From Pholiota molesta (lineage: Eukaryota; Basidiomycota; Agaricomycetes; Agaricales; Strophariaceae), in the NCBI GenBank assembly GCA_014925825.1, contig JACGCK010000094.1, forward strand, positions 115,423 to 179,422: DNA of 64,000 bases. Direction: 5' to 3'. Each line of letters begins with the position of its first letter. Position 1 is the stretch's first letter. A model generated the notes under the pieces. The model was not told the origin of the DNA. It made no database searches and saw only the letters and a program-made list of their open reading frames with translations. Shown one piece after another: positions 43,430-55,700 of the stretch. Made by a program: the position numbers and the translations under genes.

Positions 43430-45139
43430 TATAGACTACAATGCCTACCATATTCTTCATTTTTGCTTTACATTTGGCACATTTTGCACTTAATACCAAG
43501 CACATAACTTCATATGGTTCAAATCAAAATACAATGATTTGACAAGTAGGAACAGAAGGATGCATGTGACTTGACATCACCACCTTCAAGAGAATTTGTT
43601 CCAGCTTCACCACCGATTTGGCCAGCAGTTCTCCCATCTCCGCCTCCTACCAAGGAGGTTACTCCCGCCTCACCCCCGCGCCCACCTTCTAATTTAACAG
43701 GACTGGTCCCACCTGCAACTACTCCCGCTACACAATTTTTAGGTGACCTAACTGAATCTGTTTATTAACTGTTGCAGGTAATTACTCTAATGAACTAACG
43801 AGGGGCAGGCCCCATGGCGCGGATTCGCACCTGACAGCGCATATATTCTGCGAACAGGGACATTACATTGGGGGCATCCACTTGTTTCCCGACGGTCGAC
43901 CTCCAACGTTTCGATGGAGAAGATTCGACTCGATGTGGTCCTGGAGAACGATTTGGAGCATGAGACGAAGAATGATTCCAATCTGGTAAGTTGCTCTGAA
44001 CTTCACATTAGGATACACAGGTATCTTACTATCTATCAGGCAGTTTTGATTCTTGAAGTTTGGTTTCTTGGTGAGTGGGCTTGCTTCCGTACACCGTGCG
44101 CAAAAAAGCTAACACCTCATTTAGTCCCGAAATCCAATTCAAAATGTTTATCAGGTGTATCTTGTAGCTTTTCGTCATCAGTGGCAAAATTTTGCGCCAA
44201 TTATTGTATCTTGGAAATTGTGTCTATAATACAATGCAAATATATTGAACCAAGCGTTATATACTTTAGTGCTTAATGCTACATGTACCGCCCAATATCT
44301 ACATAGGTTCTCGTTCCACTCTTTTTTGGTGTGGGTGCATGGGTGCAGGTGGGTTGATGGTGGATTTTGTGCACAATTTATACGAGTCCGTCCGAATATC
44401 TTCAAGACTTGATTCATTACACATATGTACACATTTTATTTAAGCCTGTTGGAAGAGCCCGATACGAATTTCACAAACATTTGAATTACTCTACATCGCT
44501 CCATCATTGGTTGCTTGGTGGTGTTGCGGGCTTGAATCGGAATCCAGAAGCTTAAGGTTTGAAACTAAGGGAAAATTTTCAGCATATATGAATATTCCAA
44601 GTTTGAATTGAAGCGATAAGGACTCTAGGTTATCATTTTTAACACCTTAGTTAAGTTAACATCTGTCTCGTAATGTACTATGTCATGTATCTACTTCATC
44701 ATCATATACTACTCCTTCTACGCTGTCGAGCTCACGTCTGGTCTGAGAAAATCCTCTCTACCCTCGCTGGCTGGGCACCCTGCAACCGCCTTGCTGACGA
44801 GGGTGACACGTCCTCCCGAGACATCTACAGCCTCGTTCCTCCCTCGCTTCGCCTTCTCTACGCCTAGCCAGGCGGGTGGACGCTCTCCGCGTCCCTTCCT
44901 CTCTTTGCTTCACCTACTTCTTGGCACACGAAGTCCCTCGAACCCAAGGCATCACAGTGACGAGGTGTCAGTGTCAAGTGGTGTCAGTGTTGTCAGTGTG
45001 TCAGAAATACGCTACGTTGTATGTCATTTCCGACTCTGAGTCATTTTTGGTTATCAACAGTCATGATAAAGTTTACATGACTCGGAAAATATATAAAGGG
45101 TCGTAGTAATTTCTTTGAGTATATTTGATAATTTCCACA
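43430..45139. other. No gene assigned
   Basis: A short Pro-rich open frame at 43571-43768 could be an exon but has no partners. The rest (43780-45080) is AT-rich or lacks protein-like frames. Confidence 0.35.
45090..45099 (+). promoter_or_regulatory. TATA-box candidate
   Basis: TATATAAAGG about 45 nt upstream of the ATG at 45140. Confidence 0.4.
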
Positions 45140-45800
45140 ATGGCACCTACTTCAATGCCTGTAAAATCTCCTGACGCCGCCTGCGCTGCTCAGTCTCAAT
45201 CATCCCAATCATCATCATCCACCACTTCGCAGACTCGTCGCCGCCTGCTTCAGAGGGAAGGTGCTGTCATCTTCCTTACCGCCGCTGAACAGGCCTTAGA
45301 AGATGCCATGTTTAGGTTGAGCCCGCCACCTCAGGTGTTGGGAAAGAGAACCCGTGGGCAGGACAATGAACTTGAAGAGGATCATGGTGGCGACACTGAG
45401 CCCGACGAGGATATTCCTGCCACAGCACAGGCTCAATTAATGGAGCCTTCACCCGGCAATTTAACCGCTGTGACTTTGCGGTATGCATCATACAAGAAAC
45501 TTCGACCCGAGCAAGCCCGAGCAGCTTGACGAGATCGAGAATTTTTGCAAAGTGAGTATTTTATTGATGTTTTTAGTTCTTGTGTCTAAACATTGACCCA
45601 GGACGTGGCCGTCAATCAAAATTGTTCATCGGCCTCCTCGCAGTCGAAAACAAGATCGATGCCTTCAAAATCCTTTGGCAATATAGTGGTAGCGGCTCTG
45701 GAAGGTCTTCAATAGCTGGAAAGCGTGAACGTGACGGTGTAATCCTAAGTAGCGACTTTAACTTGAAGTTACCTCTTCTTCAGCCTCACGGTTTGGCCCC
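45140..45800 (+). pseudogene. Fragment of an unknown Agaricomycete gene, frameshifted
   Basis: Starts ATG at 45140 (APTSMPVKSP), Gln/Ser-rich, then RRRLLQREGAVIFLTAAEQA, LSPPPQVLGKRTRG and VTLRYASYKKLRPEQ. At about 45508-45520 a 10-base tandem duplication (CCCGAGCAAG) shifts the frame to an early stop; without it the frame would continue LDEIENFCK up to the intron near 45550. After the intron (acceptor about 45599) protein-like pieces QSKTRSMPSKSFGNIVVAAL and VILSSDFNLKLPLLQPHGL lie in different frames. I recognise the start as a repeated unknown family in mushrooms from memory only. The normal protein is probably much longer; this is a truncated relic. Confidence 0.5.
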
Positions 45801-45839
45801 AGCATAAGTCGATAAAAGAAGGCGAATGGTACAGTACTA

Positions 45840-46065
45840 CTAGATGCGGGTTGAATGTGAATTAGCATTTGTTTAACATGAACGACCGCCCAGCCTATGG
45901 GCGACAACTCTGTTATTTGTCATATGTTCACGACTCGTCTCATCTTTCGCTTTACTCATAGCACAGGAGCGAGCAGTTTATTTGTTTTGATCACACATCT
46001 ACATACTGTAAAGTAAGCACTTAACAGGGCCTGGCCAAAGCGTAGTTAGCGTCGCGAATATTAGT
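45840..46065 (+). repeat. Copy of the Spt5-like 5' flank
   Basis: Matches 30030-30270 (reverse side of the Spt5-like gene) and 47045-47275; preceded in both 45.8 and 47.0 kb by GAATGGTACAGTACT. Confidence 0.75.
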
Positions 46066-46362
46066 GACCGCAACTCACGCGAAATTCTTCCCAAGTCCAA
46101 TAGATAACTCAGATTGTCCGCTATACAGATGCAAAACAATATAAACGGCTAGTGCACTACTGCAAGAGCTCGAAGAAGGTGCAGCTGACATCCCGTATGC
46201 GACGAAACGAGGTAGATTTTATTGTGATGTGTGCTTTGAGTTGTCTTTGCTGATACTTGTCCTTTAATTGCCAATGGCGATGAATGTGGTATGGGGTACC
46301 CGCTTAATTCTGGACCTCGGATGCATGATATATATTGTCATTGCAATTGGAACATCCATACT

Positions 46363-46438
46363 CTCGTCCGTACCAGTCGAAGCTGCGAGACAGTGAATGA
46401 CTCGTCCGTACCAGTCGAAGCTGCGAGACAGTGAATGA
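46363..46438 (+). repeat. Perfect 38-bp tandem duplication
   Basis: CTCGTCCGTACCAGTCGAAG and the following 18 bases occur twice without a mismatch (46363-46400 and 46401-46438). Confidence 0.9.
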
Positions 46439-46517
46439 ATAAGACGAAATTCAGTATCTACTATCTCACCCACGTCAAGCTCTAGGCTCTCCAGTGATGC
46501 TCGCCGTCCAAGTCCTT

Positions 46518-46934
46518 CTATTCAGCGTCACTGATATCTAGAAAGGAATGTCAACAGAAGTGTAGGGTAAATTAATAGCAGATCATATACCTATGACCCC
46601 CAGATGGCGAATGGGTGCTTTTTTGAGTTTGCCTACGGAGGTTTGCTGCTCATGATCAGAGTCACTGAGATCTAGAAAGGAGAAAGGAATGTCATGTCAA
46701 TGGAAGTGTAGGTAAATTGATAGCAGACATACCTATGACTCCCAGATGGCGAACAGGCGCTTTTTCAATTTTGCCTTTGGCCTGGCACAACGGGTGGCGA
46801 GTGTGGTTGCCAGTGCGCATGCACCTGGTTTTTTCCCTATGTTGTTGGCTTGCTGGCTTGGATGTAGGACGCCTTCCAGTGGTAGTGACAATGGCTCCAA
46901 TGGCTCCTCTAGGCTTGTGCTTTGTTCTCGCCAT
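46518..46934 (-). CDS. 100-aa basic protein with a duplicated exon
   Basis: Three exons (46733-46934, 46591-46671, 46518-46537) join in frame to exactly 101 codons, ATG to TAG. The product starts MARTKHKPRGAIGAIVTT, is basic, and repeats the module KxKKAP-(I/V)-RHLGVI-D-(L/I)-SD twice: KIEKAPVRHLGVI + DLSDSD, then KLKKAPIRHLGVI + DISDA. The exon ends and introns are also similar between the two units (shared TGTAGG-TAAATT-ATAGCAGA), so a ~140-bp genomic unit containing an exon-intron boundary was duplicated. No known family; could be a nuclear protein. Expression is unknown, but the perfect reading frame and splice sites argue for a real gene. Confidence 0.6.
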
Positions 46935-47044
46935 AAATGAGGGAGAATAACTTGAATTCAGATGGGATGAAGTCAAGTTGAGGTTGACGATGTCGACTTC
47001 CTTTCAAGTTCTTAAATAAATTTCGCGAATGGTACAGTACTGTT

Positions 47045-47284
47045 AGACGCAGGTTGAATGTGAATTAGCATTTGTTTAACGTGAACTGAACGACCAGCTC
47101 TGTAATTCGTCATATGTTCATGACATCTTTTTCTTTTCATTCATTTTCCTCGTCTCATCTTTGCTTTACTCAACGCACAAGAGCGAGCAATTTATTTGTT
47201 TTGATCACACATCTACATACTGTAAAGTAAGCACTTACTGGGCCTGGCCAAAGCGTACTTAGCGACGCAAAATGTGTAATTGTA
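47045..47284 (+). repeat. Copy of the Spt5-like 5' flank, joined to repeat X copy C
   Basis: Same sequence as 30025-30290, continuous with 47285 onward as in copy B, so copies B and C share this junction while copy A does not. Confidence 0.75.
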
Positions 47285-48019
47285 ATCTACTTCTTTAGTG
47301 GGTGAGATGGTGGTGAGACAAGAGAAAGAGAAAGCGTGAGATACTATCTTGGGTCCTGTTGATAAAGGGCAACTTTTGGCCATCAGATTACCATGTGATC
47401 TTCAATAGGCCGCGGTGGGCAGAGTGGTGCACGTGACAAACTGCAGGCGAAATTCTGGCGCATACCAACTGGGCCTCGCTATCTTCACACGCTTTCTCTC
47501 TTCTCGTCATACCACCACCATATATGCTCCTGGGTGGGTGGCACTGTGGAATTGAATGTACGGTGTATACGAGTTTCATAAATACATACATAGACTAAAT
47601 AGTGTTCTTTCAATCGTTATTGTGTACAGGACCAAAAAAAAAAAGAAGTCAGAAGTCTCGACAATCCCATATGTTCAAGTTTGCGCTTTAATATTGGGCG
47701 CTTATATCGGTAGGAAGTCGATATTGCATGCCAGCTCTAACAAAACTGATCCATATGTGCATCCAGCAGACAGAACATCCGAACAAGAATGACATGGAGT
47801 ACGAACGCGGACCATGGCCATATGGCGGTTCGATGGAGGCGGGTGAAGCGAGGGCGTTGGGCAATGGGGTAGTGGGCGCTTGGATATCTCGGTACAGCAA
47901 ATTGTAACCTTCTTAGACCATGGCCCATTTACTAATGTACTTTTATTGGACAGCCGGCGGTGGCTTCATATAAACGTATATAACACACGTATCGCGCCTT
48001 TTTGCGGTCCCTAAGATTC

Positions 48020-49375
48020 GCGCATCCTTCACCAATTATGCCCTCTGGACGTGGAACTGGCCTTGAAGGCGCTCAACGCGAAGACGGCTTATCGTGAACC
48101 TGCTTGTCTCCACTCTTCCAGGACGATGAGGATCTTTCGAAGTGGGTAGCGCTGCGCCGTTAACGAGCTCCAGGCAAGATTTTGTGCGGAACTCTTCAGG
48201 GATGGCAAGTCTAGCCAGAAGATTAGAGAGGTATGATCTTTGAGACGTTCGATACTCTGCATGCTCATCTTCTCTTTCAGAGTTTCCATGCCTTCTTTCG
48301 GAATGCAAAGAGCAAGGCAAAGACCCAGTGGGAGAGTGCCGCCGCGCAGGAGTTCAACAAAATCATTCTCCAAGGTTTGGAGGCACTCAGAAGAAGCCAC
48401 TTCCGCTATTCTCTCCCACATCAAGTACACCTCCGTCGAGACGAAGCTCTTTTGGTCATCATCACTGAACGAAAGCTCTTCGTGGATGAACACCGTTCCT
48501 CGGTAAACATCGCTGTTATTAATGCCATTCGTCAAGGTGAGATGAAAGCTGGATGGGATGCTTTAGGAAGTGACGAGCGCAACGATTTATCGGTACGTCT
48601 ATTGCATTTATTTGATTATCAGAGACTAAAAACTGTTATGTAGCTATCACACTCTTTTTCCGGATCATCTCATTCTCTACTTTTGAGTAGCTTAATCGGC
48701 CCTATCAAAGATGGAAGCCACAAAACTGGTCGCGCCCTATTATGGGCATTTCGAGATTCAAAAGAGAACTTGAAAACTGGTCGGTAAATTCGCTATCACG
48801 TCTGTCCGTTTATATGATTCTGACACCAAAGACATCAGCACAGGTGAAAACTTGGGCGAAATGGCGGGTCATGAAATCATGGCGTGATTGCTGTGAAAAG
48901 ACCTTTGGCGGTTCGTTTTTTCGCGCGCTAATCGATTCGATTGACTTAATTTACATGCTGCAGAGAACTTTCCAACCACACCGAAGAGCGCATTGAATTC
49001 CATAGTATTCGATGAAGAAGGCCGTCCGCTGCTACCTGATATCAACAACACGGCTAGTAAGATGCTACATCAAATTCCTCTACCAATTTGTAGAAGCGCA
49101 TTGGGTATGTACGCTATCGTGTCTCATCCCGCCCCTAATTTTGATTTGCTGATTTGTTTCGTTCAGCATTGCATCCCATGGACGGATGGATGTATTGCAC
49201 AGCAGTTCCTCTCTTCGTCTTCTGAAAGCCTTGAGGACGCCGCTGCTTTTCGAGCTGCTCAGCCCAACACGTCATTGCAAATCTTCAAGTTTTTGTCCCC
49301 TCCTGTCACCGAGTCGTCTGTGTTGAAGCTGCGCCTGTGGCAAGTGTTGCCCCCAATTTACACCTAGGATTACAA
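48020..49375 (+). pseudogene. Unknown gene of repeat X, copy C
   Basis: Uninterrupted relative of the gene split in copy A. Pieces visible: AKSKAKTQWESAAAQEFNK (about 48310), EMKAGWDALGSDERN (about 48540), IVFDEEGRPLLPDINNTASK (about 49000) and QPNTSLQIFKFLSPPV (about 49265). Several stops and frame changes, including an insertion of unrelated sequence around 48390-48535 compared with copy A, show that it is not functional. Family not recognised. Confidence 0.5.
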
Positions 49376-49559
49376 TGTTTAATCAAAAACTCATGAAGTT
49401 ACTGAGTTTGGTGCGGTATGCAGCAGCAGAAGTTGTCCCCAGAAATGGAAATATGGGGCTGATCCCTTCCTACGACTTTCCATGGATGATGCGAAAGTGT
49501 TGGAGATAACGAGACCATGGCGGTCCGTAATGAGCTAGCGGGCCGGCGCGTTTACCGTG

Positions 49560-49785
49560 ACATGGGCCATTTCGGGAATGGGCCCCTAACGAGATACCGA
49601 GACACTAATTCAGTGCATTGCGGTAGGATTTGGCGGATAATATTTAGTGAGTCCCCTCGCGCACTGTATTAGACATGCCTCTGAGAGTTTCAACAATTTC
49701 CATTCAAGAGGTACAAGCTGGGCACTAACTCTCCCTTGGGACTTAGTGCATTTCGCGGTGAACGTAGGTCACGTGCACGTGACGG
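49560..49785 (+). repeat. 220-bp module M, copy 4 (with palindrome 49768-49783)
   Basis: Same landmarks and palindrome as the other three copies; part of repeat X copy C. Confidence 0.75.
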
Positions 49786-50065
49786 TGGTGCCATCCGGCC
49801 CACAGTGATGGCGGCCCATACTAGCGGTCTCTTGAAGGGAACACGGTGTTTGACTCTGGCGCACGCGCATGCAGATGTTGATGATCTTATAGAGAGATGG
49901 TGTACCCTGTCGCTCATCCCAAACAGTTGCCATTGGCATTTGAAGCCTGGCGTTTAGGAAGAGTTGCATTATGGATCCGGTAAGCTACCTCGTCGATGGC
50001 TCGTATCAATATCTAACATTCTCTATTGTAACCAAGGACCACAAAGTCATCTATGGCTAGCGAAC

Positions 50066-50813
50066 TCACTATTCCCGAGAAAACAAGATACCTAGTTCAA
50101 ATCGAATTGGGAAGAGTTAAGCATCATGTGCGTGTCAGTAAATCACTTGTGATTTTTGATGATTAACGCTTTCATATGTTGCTAGGTGTACGATCAGGCT
50201 TTAGAGAGGATTGAGTCGCCGCAACTAGCAATTGGAAAGTCATAGCATATTGCTTAGGAGTGCACAGTAATGGTGTTGTGCTAATCGGGTTCCTGGCCAT
50301 TGCAAAGAGTACGTGTAGGACTAAACCCTAACTGGTAGTGAGTGTAACTCAACCATTGCAGCAGATAAAAAAACATGCCAATTAGAAAATGCAGTCATTC
50401 CATTCTTCGTAATCTACAATCTTCAGCCTCTTCAGCCCGGAATGACAACACCTGAGGTCTTGCGTTGCTGATTATCCTGAGCAAGCACTTCTTGCTTGTA
50501 TCATGAACAACTGGTGTCCTAAGTACGCTCATCTTTTGGTTTAATGACATGATTACCAGCTTGCTAAAATCCTTATGATAATAGGTGTATGGCGCATCCA
50601 GATGACCTTGATGTCAATGCCCTTCCTCGAACACCCACTCATTCTGATGCTGTAGCCAAAAACCTAGAGCTTGATGAGGCATGGGATGATTTGGCCTTGT
50701 TGCCGATATTGTGTTGCATATAGCATAACTCATTTGTACCATTTATTGCGTATTTATTCATGGTACTTCTTCCTTCCTATCAACTTTTCTTCTCCGAGTA
50801 TTTCTTCATACGC
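50066..50813 (+). other. Block present in copy C, absent from copy A
   Basis: Copy A runs from ...GGCTAGCGA directly to GCAACCCTGAAAC, whereas copy C has about 750 bp between the two (ending ATAC just before GCAAGCCTGAAAC). No target duplicate or inverted ends are evident. Possible exon pieces (TIPEKTRYLVQIELGRVK near 50075) suggest a captured gene fragment or ancestral sequence deleted from copy A. Confidence 0.5.
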
Positions 50814-51479
50814 AAGCCTGAAACGATGACGAACATGGGGCTTGGAGTGCTCGTAGAGTCTTACCAAGGCACCGCGGCGCTTTCAGGCTCTGAATCTGTG
50901 ACCGCTCCGCTCGAGGTACGTTGCCAAACCCATCAACAAGCAAACTACCTAACTGAATTCCTAGTCAAGGTCATTTCTAGCAGGGTGTGTATTCCGTTCT
51001 CACTGCCCTTCTGCCGCCTCCGCTACACATTCGCCAGCTCATTGCAAATTTCCAGCCCCTTTGATCTCTTAGTGCTTGAATTGGTCATGCAGACTCATGG
51101 CTTCGCATTTCCGCCTTTTCCCCCATACCCATTCGTGCACACTGGTGACACGTACGTTCTTTCACTCTCCCTTGTACACACACAATCATACTCAACGATT
51201 GTTAATAGGATACTTAATTGTATAGCATTTATGCTCTTAAATGATGCACGATGGGCCTACAGGCGCGGACGCCGGAGCCCACCATGAGTCTCTTGGTTGG
51301 CGAAAGGTTGCATAGGTGGCGCTGGAGTCTGAAGGTGAGCCACCCTCTGCAAGCAGCTTGAGCTCACGCCTGGGCTCGCTGCTTGCTTCAATAACCGCCA
51401 TTCGTATATTAACCTTTTCTTATATGCGACAGCCATGAATGAAGACTGAAATTCAAGTCGTTCGAAGGAAGGATGCGAA

Positions 51480-52160
51480 AACCAGCAGCTTTTGGACGCC
51501 TACGATATCCCTACAGGGATCTACAACAACTCGGCCGAGTATAGCATCGAGTCGGACGCCAGCAGTGCTACATACCCTCTTGCTATCGCTGCTATAATCG
51601 GTACTTCTTGCACCATCCAAAACATCGGCTCTGCTTCCCTGCAGAGAGATGCAAAGTTCGCCAAAGAGGTTTTGGAAGTTATAGGATACAACAAGGTTGT
51701 GCAGACGCCTACCGAGACCACCATGCAAGGGCCTCCTATTGGGCAACTCAAAGGGCTTGAGGAGGTCGATATGACGGAGATGACGGATGCCTTCTTGACT
51801 GCAACTGTCCTCGCTACTGTCGCGCATGGAAAGACTAGGATTTTTGGGCATCGCAATCAGCGAGTCAAGGAATATAATCGCATCCAGGCGATGATTGATG
51901 AACTGGTATGTCATGTTCTGGTAAAAAAAATTTCCTTCGACGATTCTCATTGCGTTATTCTAGCCAAATTTGGCATTGAGACGAACGAGCTTGACGATGG
52001 ATGGCCATGAAATCATTGGAAAGCCCGGCTGAAGAAGGGTGTCAGCGTCCATTGTCACGACGATCATCTTGTGGCTATGGCGTTCAGTGTCTTCAGGAGA
52101 AGAGATGTGTTTTGAGAAGACGTGGTGGGACGATCTCCAGAACAAGGTTTGTGGCTGGTC
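51480..52160 (+). pseudogene. ARO1: AROM fragment: EPSP synthase domain, part (copy C)
   Basis: Encodes [60 protein letters not shown] and TNELDDG, then after frame changes CFEKTWWDDLQNK, which normally closes the EPSP synthase domain before shikimate kinase. An intron after MIDEL is shared with copy A. All other AROM domains are missing, and frameshifts near 52005 and 52085 break the frame. It retains the [11 protein letters not shown] segment lost from copy A, so copy A cannot be its parent. Confidence 0.85.
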
Positions 52161-52768
52161 AATTCCATTAGTGCGGTTCTAATTGTAACTATTTTCCCTT
52201 CTGTAGATTTGCAGTGCACTCCATTTTGCGCGGAGGCGACCAGGAACCATTCCTCGAACAAGGATTCCCAGCGAAGCGGAGCCGGAACCGTACGAGAACT
52301 TTGCGCACCAGCACGAGGACGTCCGCGTCCGCGTCGTTGATGGTGTGCAATTCGGCGAACTCGCAGAATTCTGTGACTTGGAGTTCAATGTGCGTGTTGG
52401 AAAAAGTCACCCGCGCCGCTATCCGGTCCTAGGTATTGAACTGTCTTTTACTCATTCCTCACTATCGCGCTCAGCACCTTTTGCACAGTATACCCTATAG
52501 CCAGCATGCATCGCCCTTGCGGTCCGCACACCTCGGGCCATGACCTTGCGCATGCGGCATTTCTCTCCAAGGTGACGGTGAATGACTCAGACTTGCGCAG
52601 GGCCCGTCCAGAACCCTTTACGTAAACATGCAAAACCGGCGCCATGATAGTAGTACCATCCCTTGTTTTCGTCAGTTACTTTCCACCACCCAGTCCATGG
52701 GCACCATACTCGCTCATGGTGGCAAAAAAATAGCTATCTTTGTTGTTCTATCCCTTGCCCTTCTGCTC

Positions 52769-55700
52769 ATGGCTGAAATTACATGCGTCACTGGATGTGG
52801 AAGGACGTTCGTAGAAAACAAACACCTATCTCGACACAAAAAAACTTGCCAACACGTTCAGCAGCATCGACAAAAGTCTAGGGAGGCTCGCAAAGAGGGT
52901 AGGCATACTCATGGCCTCAAGGACATTCCAACACTTCTGGATCGAAAGAAGCGGTTGCAGGTGAGAAATTTCGTTTAGAGAGGCCAATTTGTGTTCTAAA
53001 CATCAATACTCAGATGGCCCTCGCTGCTGCTAGTGCAGTGGAAGGCTCTCTCGACCACCTCCTAGAATCAGCTCTAGAAACGCCTGCAGCTGCTGGACCC
53101 TCCAATAATCAAAGCCAAGTTCATGATGGACCCTTGGTATCTGACAGCTATATGGATATTGACTTTGAAGCTGGAACATCGAATGCACAACCACCACATA
53201 CCGAAGGCATGGATGCTGGACCTACGCAAATTCCAGTAGAGCTTCCAATTCTTACTAGAAGTGGACGTCCGCGGCGCAACTACCAGAGGCCTCGGCGCTA
53301 TCAAGACAACCTGCCTGAACCGACCTCGACCTCTATTCCTTCAGCTCTATTGCTTGATATTGGTCCACAGCCAGAAATAGGACCTCTCCGGCGCGTCATG
53401 CTAATTGTGCGGGATCGCCTGATCACCACTGCCAACTCATTTGGAATTTGGCGAGATTATCCGCGGCGACCGACAAGGGACCCTGACGCATCTCTCTCTC
53501 TTGATGACTTGGCCATCAATAGTCCTCAAATTCCAACCCCTGTTTCTGCTCTATCTGAAACACCAAACTCAAGTAGGCCAGCCTACTGGCCATTTGCTAA
53601 CGCTACTGTTCATCACATCATGCAATGGTTGAATAATGGGAATACTGCCAAATCTGAGGCTCAAACCAATGAATTTGTGCACAACGTGATTCTTTCGTCT
53701 GATTTTGCCCAAGAGCACCTTGCTGGCTTCGATGCCCATCGCGAAAATCAGCGCCTCGACAGCGCACTCTCTAAGTCCCTTTGGAGCCAGTTTACCAACA
53801 GTGCTGTGGATATCTTGGTTCCATCGGGAGCTGCTGGTATTCCTCCCAAGGTGTTCTCTGTACCCGGACTTCTTCACCGCAAGCTCACTTCTGTTATCTC
53901 CGATGCTTTCAATAGCCCATTATCACATCTTTACCACTTTTCACCCTTCAAGTTATACCACCACTCTTCAATCACAAACAATGAAGAGCGAATTTATGGG
54001 GAGGTGTATACCTCTGATGCTTTTTTAGAAGAACATGAAAAGGTCCAGCGCCACTCGCCACTCCCTCCCGATGACTTGAATGCAAAAGAGAAAAGGTTGT
54101 TGCAGCACTAATGTTTTCATCGGATGCAACGCATCTAACAAATTTTGGAAATGCAAAAGCATGGCCAATATATCTGATGCTCGGAAACCTTTCAAAGTAT
54201 ATTCGGGCTCAACCAAACTCAGGAGCAATGCACCACTTGGCATATATTCCTTCAGTAAGTTCTTTTGATGTCTATGTTTTTCAACTCATATTAATATTGG
54301 CGTACTTTAGTTGCCAGATTCATTCCAAGACTTCGCCTCGAAATTCCATCACAAATGGCATTCTCAAAAGCAACAGCTTCTCACCCATTGTCGACGCGAG
54401 CTCATGCATAGTGTGTGGAAGACAATCCTTGATGATGATTTTATACATGCCTACAAGTATGGAATTGTTATTCAGTGTATTGATGGAATAGAACGACGAG
54501 TCTATCCTAGGCTTTTCACTTACTCAGCTGATTATCCTGAAAAGTAAGGATTTAATCTGATGTTCAGTTTAGTTGTCTGACTAATTGTAATTTCCCTTAG
54601 AGTTCTCCTTGCAACAACTCGTGACAAGGGTCTCTGCCCTTGTCCCGATGCCTTGTTCCAAAGTCAAGCTTAGATAGGCTTGGCTTGCGTCGTGACATTG
54701 CTATGCGCATCGACTGTCTTCGAACATTTATGTTTGAAAAGGTTGCTAGTGCTCGAAAATACATTTACGCACTTGCAAAACCATCAGTGGTGCCAATGTT
54801 GAAAATCTCTTGAAAGAATTCTCTGGTGTACCAACAATGGTATGTGCTTTTATCCAAATTTTTCAATTGTTCAATCTTTCAATTTTGCTTTCAATATAGA
54901 ACGCATTTGTTGATCGACTTGGGTTGGACTTCAATCCTTCAAAAATGCTTGTCGTTGACCTGATGCATGAGTTTGAACTCGGTGTTTGGAAAACACTCTT
55001 TACGCATCTTATCCGCCTTCTCTATGCTGCAGGCCGGGAAGTGATGAATTTGTGGTTGAGCTTGACAATAGGTTTGTGTGTCCTTGAATTTTAGTGCTCT
55101 ATTGCTAACTGCATTCTGTAGATACCGCCAAATCTCAACCTTTGGCAATGGTACGATACGGACCTTTGCTGCGAATTCTTCAGAAATGAAGAAACTTGCT
55201 GCTCGTGACTTTGAAGATTTGCTTCAGGTATGCGCTAACTATAATTGTTTGCTTCTGTGTAGCCTTCTAACACTGCATCTAGTGTGCAATCCCAGTATTT
55301 GAGGGTCTCTTAGATGAGCCTCACAATGGACGCCTCATGAAACTTCTTTATCGGACAGCTGAGTGGCATGGTCTCGCTAAATTTCGCATGCATACAGATT
55401 CATCACTTGGCCTGTTGATGAGTTGACTGCTGAGTTTGGAAAACTTATGCGACAGTTTCGAGATCTGACCTGTTCTGAATTTGCAACAACAGAACTCCCT
55501 CGGGAAGCGGCTGCTCGAAATCGCCGTGAAACAGAGAGTTTGGCCCGTATTTCGCGGACTATTCCTCTAAATGCTGCTGCAGGAGTCCTGGCTGCCCAAG
55601 TTCCACTAGTACCCTTAAATGCAGAACTAAGCCAAGCAGCACCTTCTGGCATATCATCAGTAGCAGAGACTAGTATTCCTATACCAGTGGCCACTCCGAA

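Larger units (their letters stand above)
47285..52170 (+). repeat. Repeat X, copy C (most complete)
   Basis: Contains the empty sites of both the Ty3/gypsy element (47701-47705) and the 6.2-kb DNA transposon (49007-49014). From 5' to 3' it holds the unknown gene (48020-49375), module M with the palindrome, a ~750-bp block absent from copy A (about 50066-50813), a region shared with copy A (50820-51300) and the AROM fragment. Its ends are not defined. Confidence 0.8.

Noticed and set aside
43790..43870. tRNA-like GGTGCGAATCC on the minus strand
   Set aside because: No A box upstream at the right distance and no cloverleaf.
51480..52160. Functional aromatic-pathway gene
   Set aside because: Only part of one of five AROM domains is present, with frameshifts, in a repeated segment.
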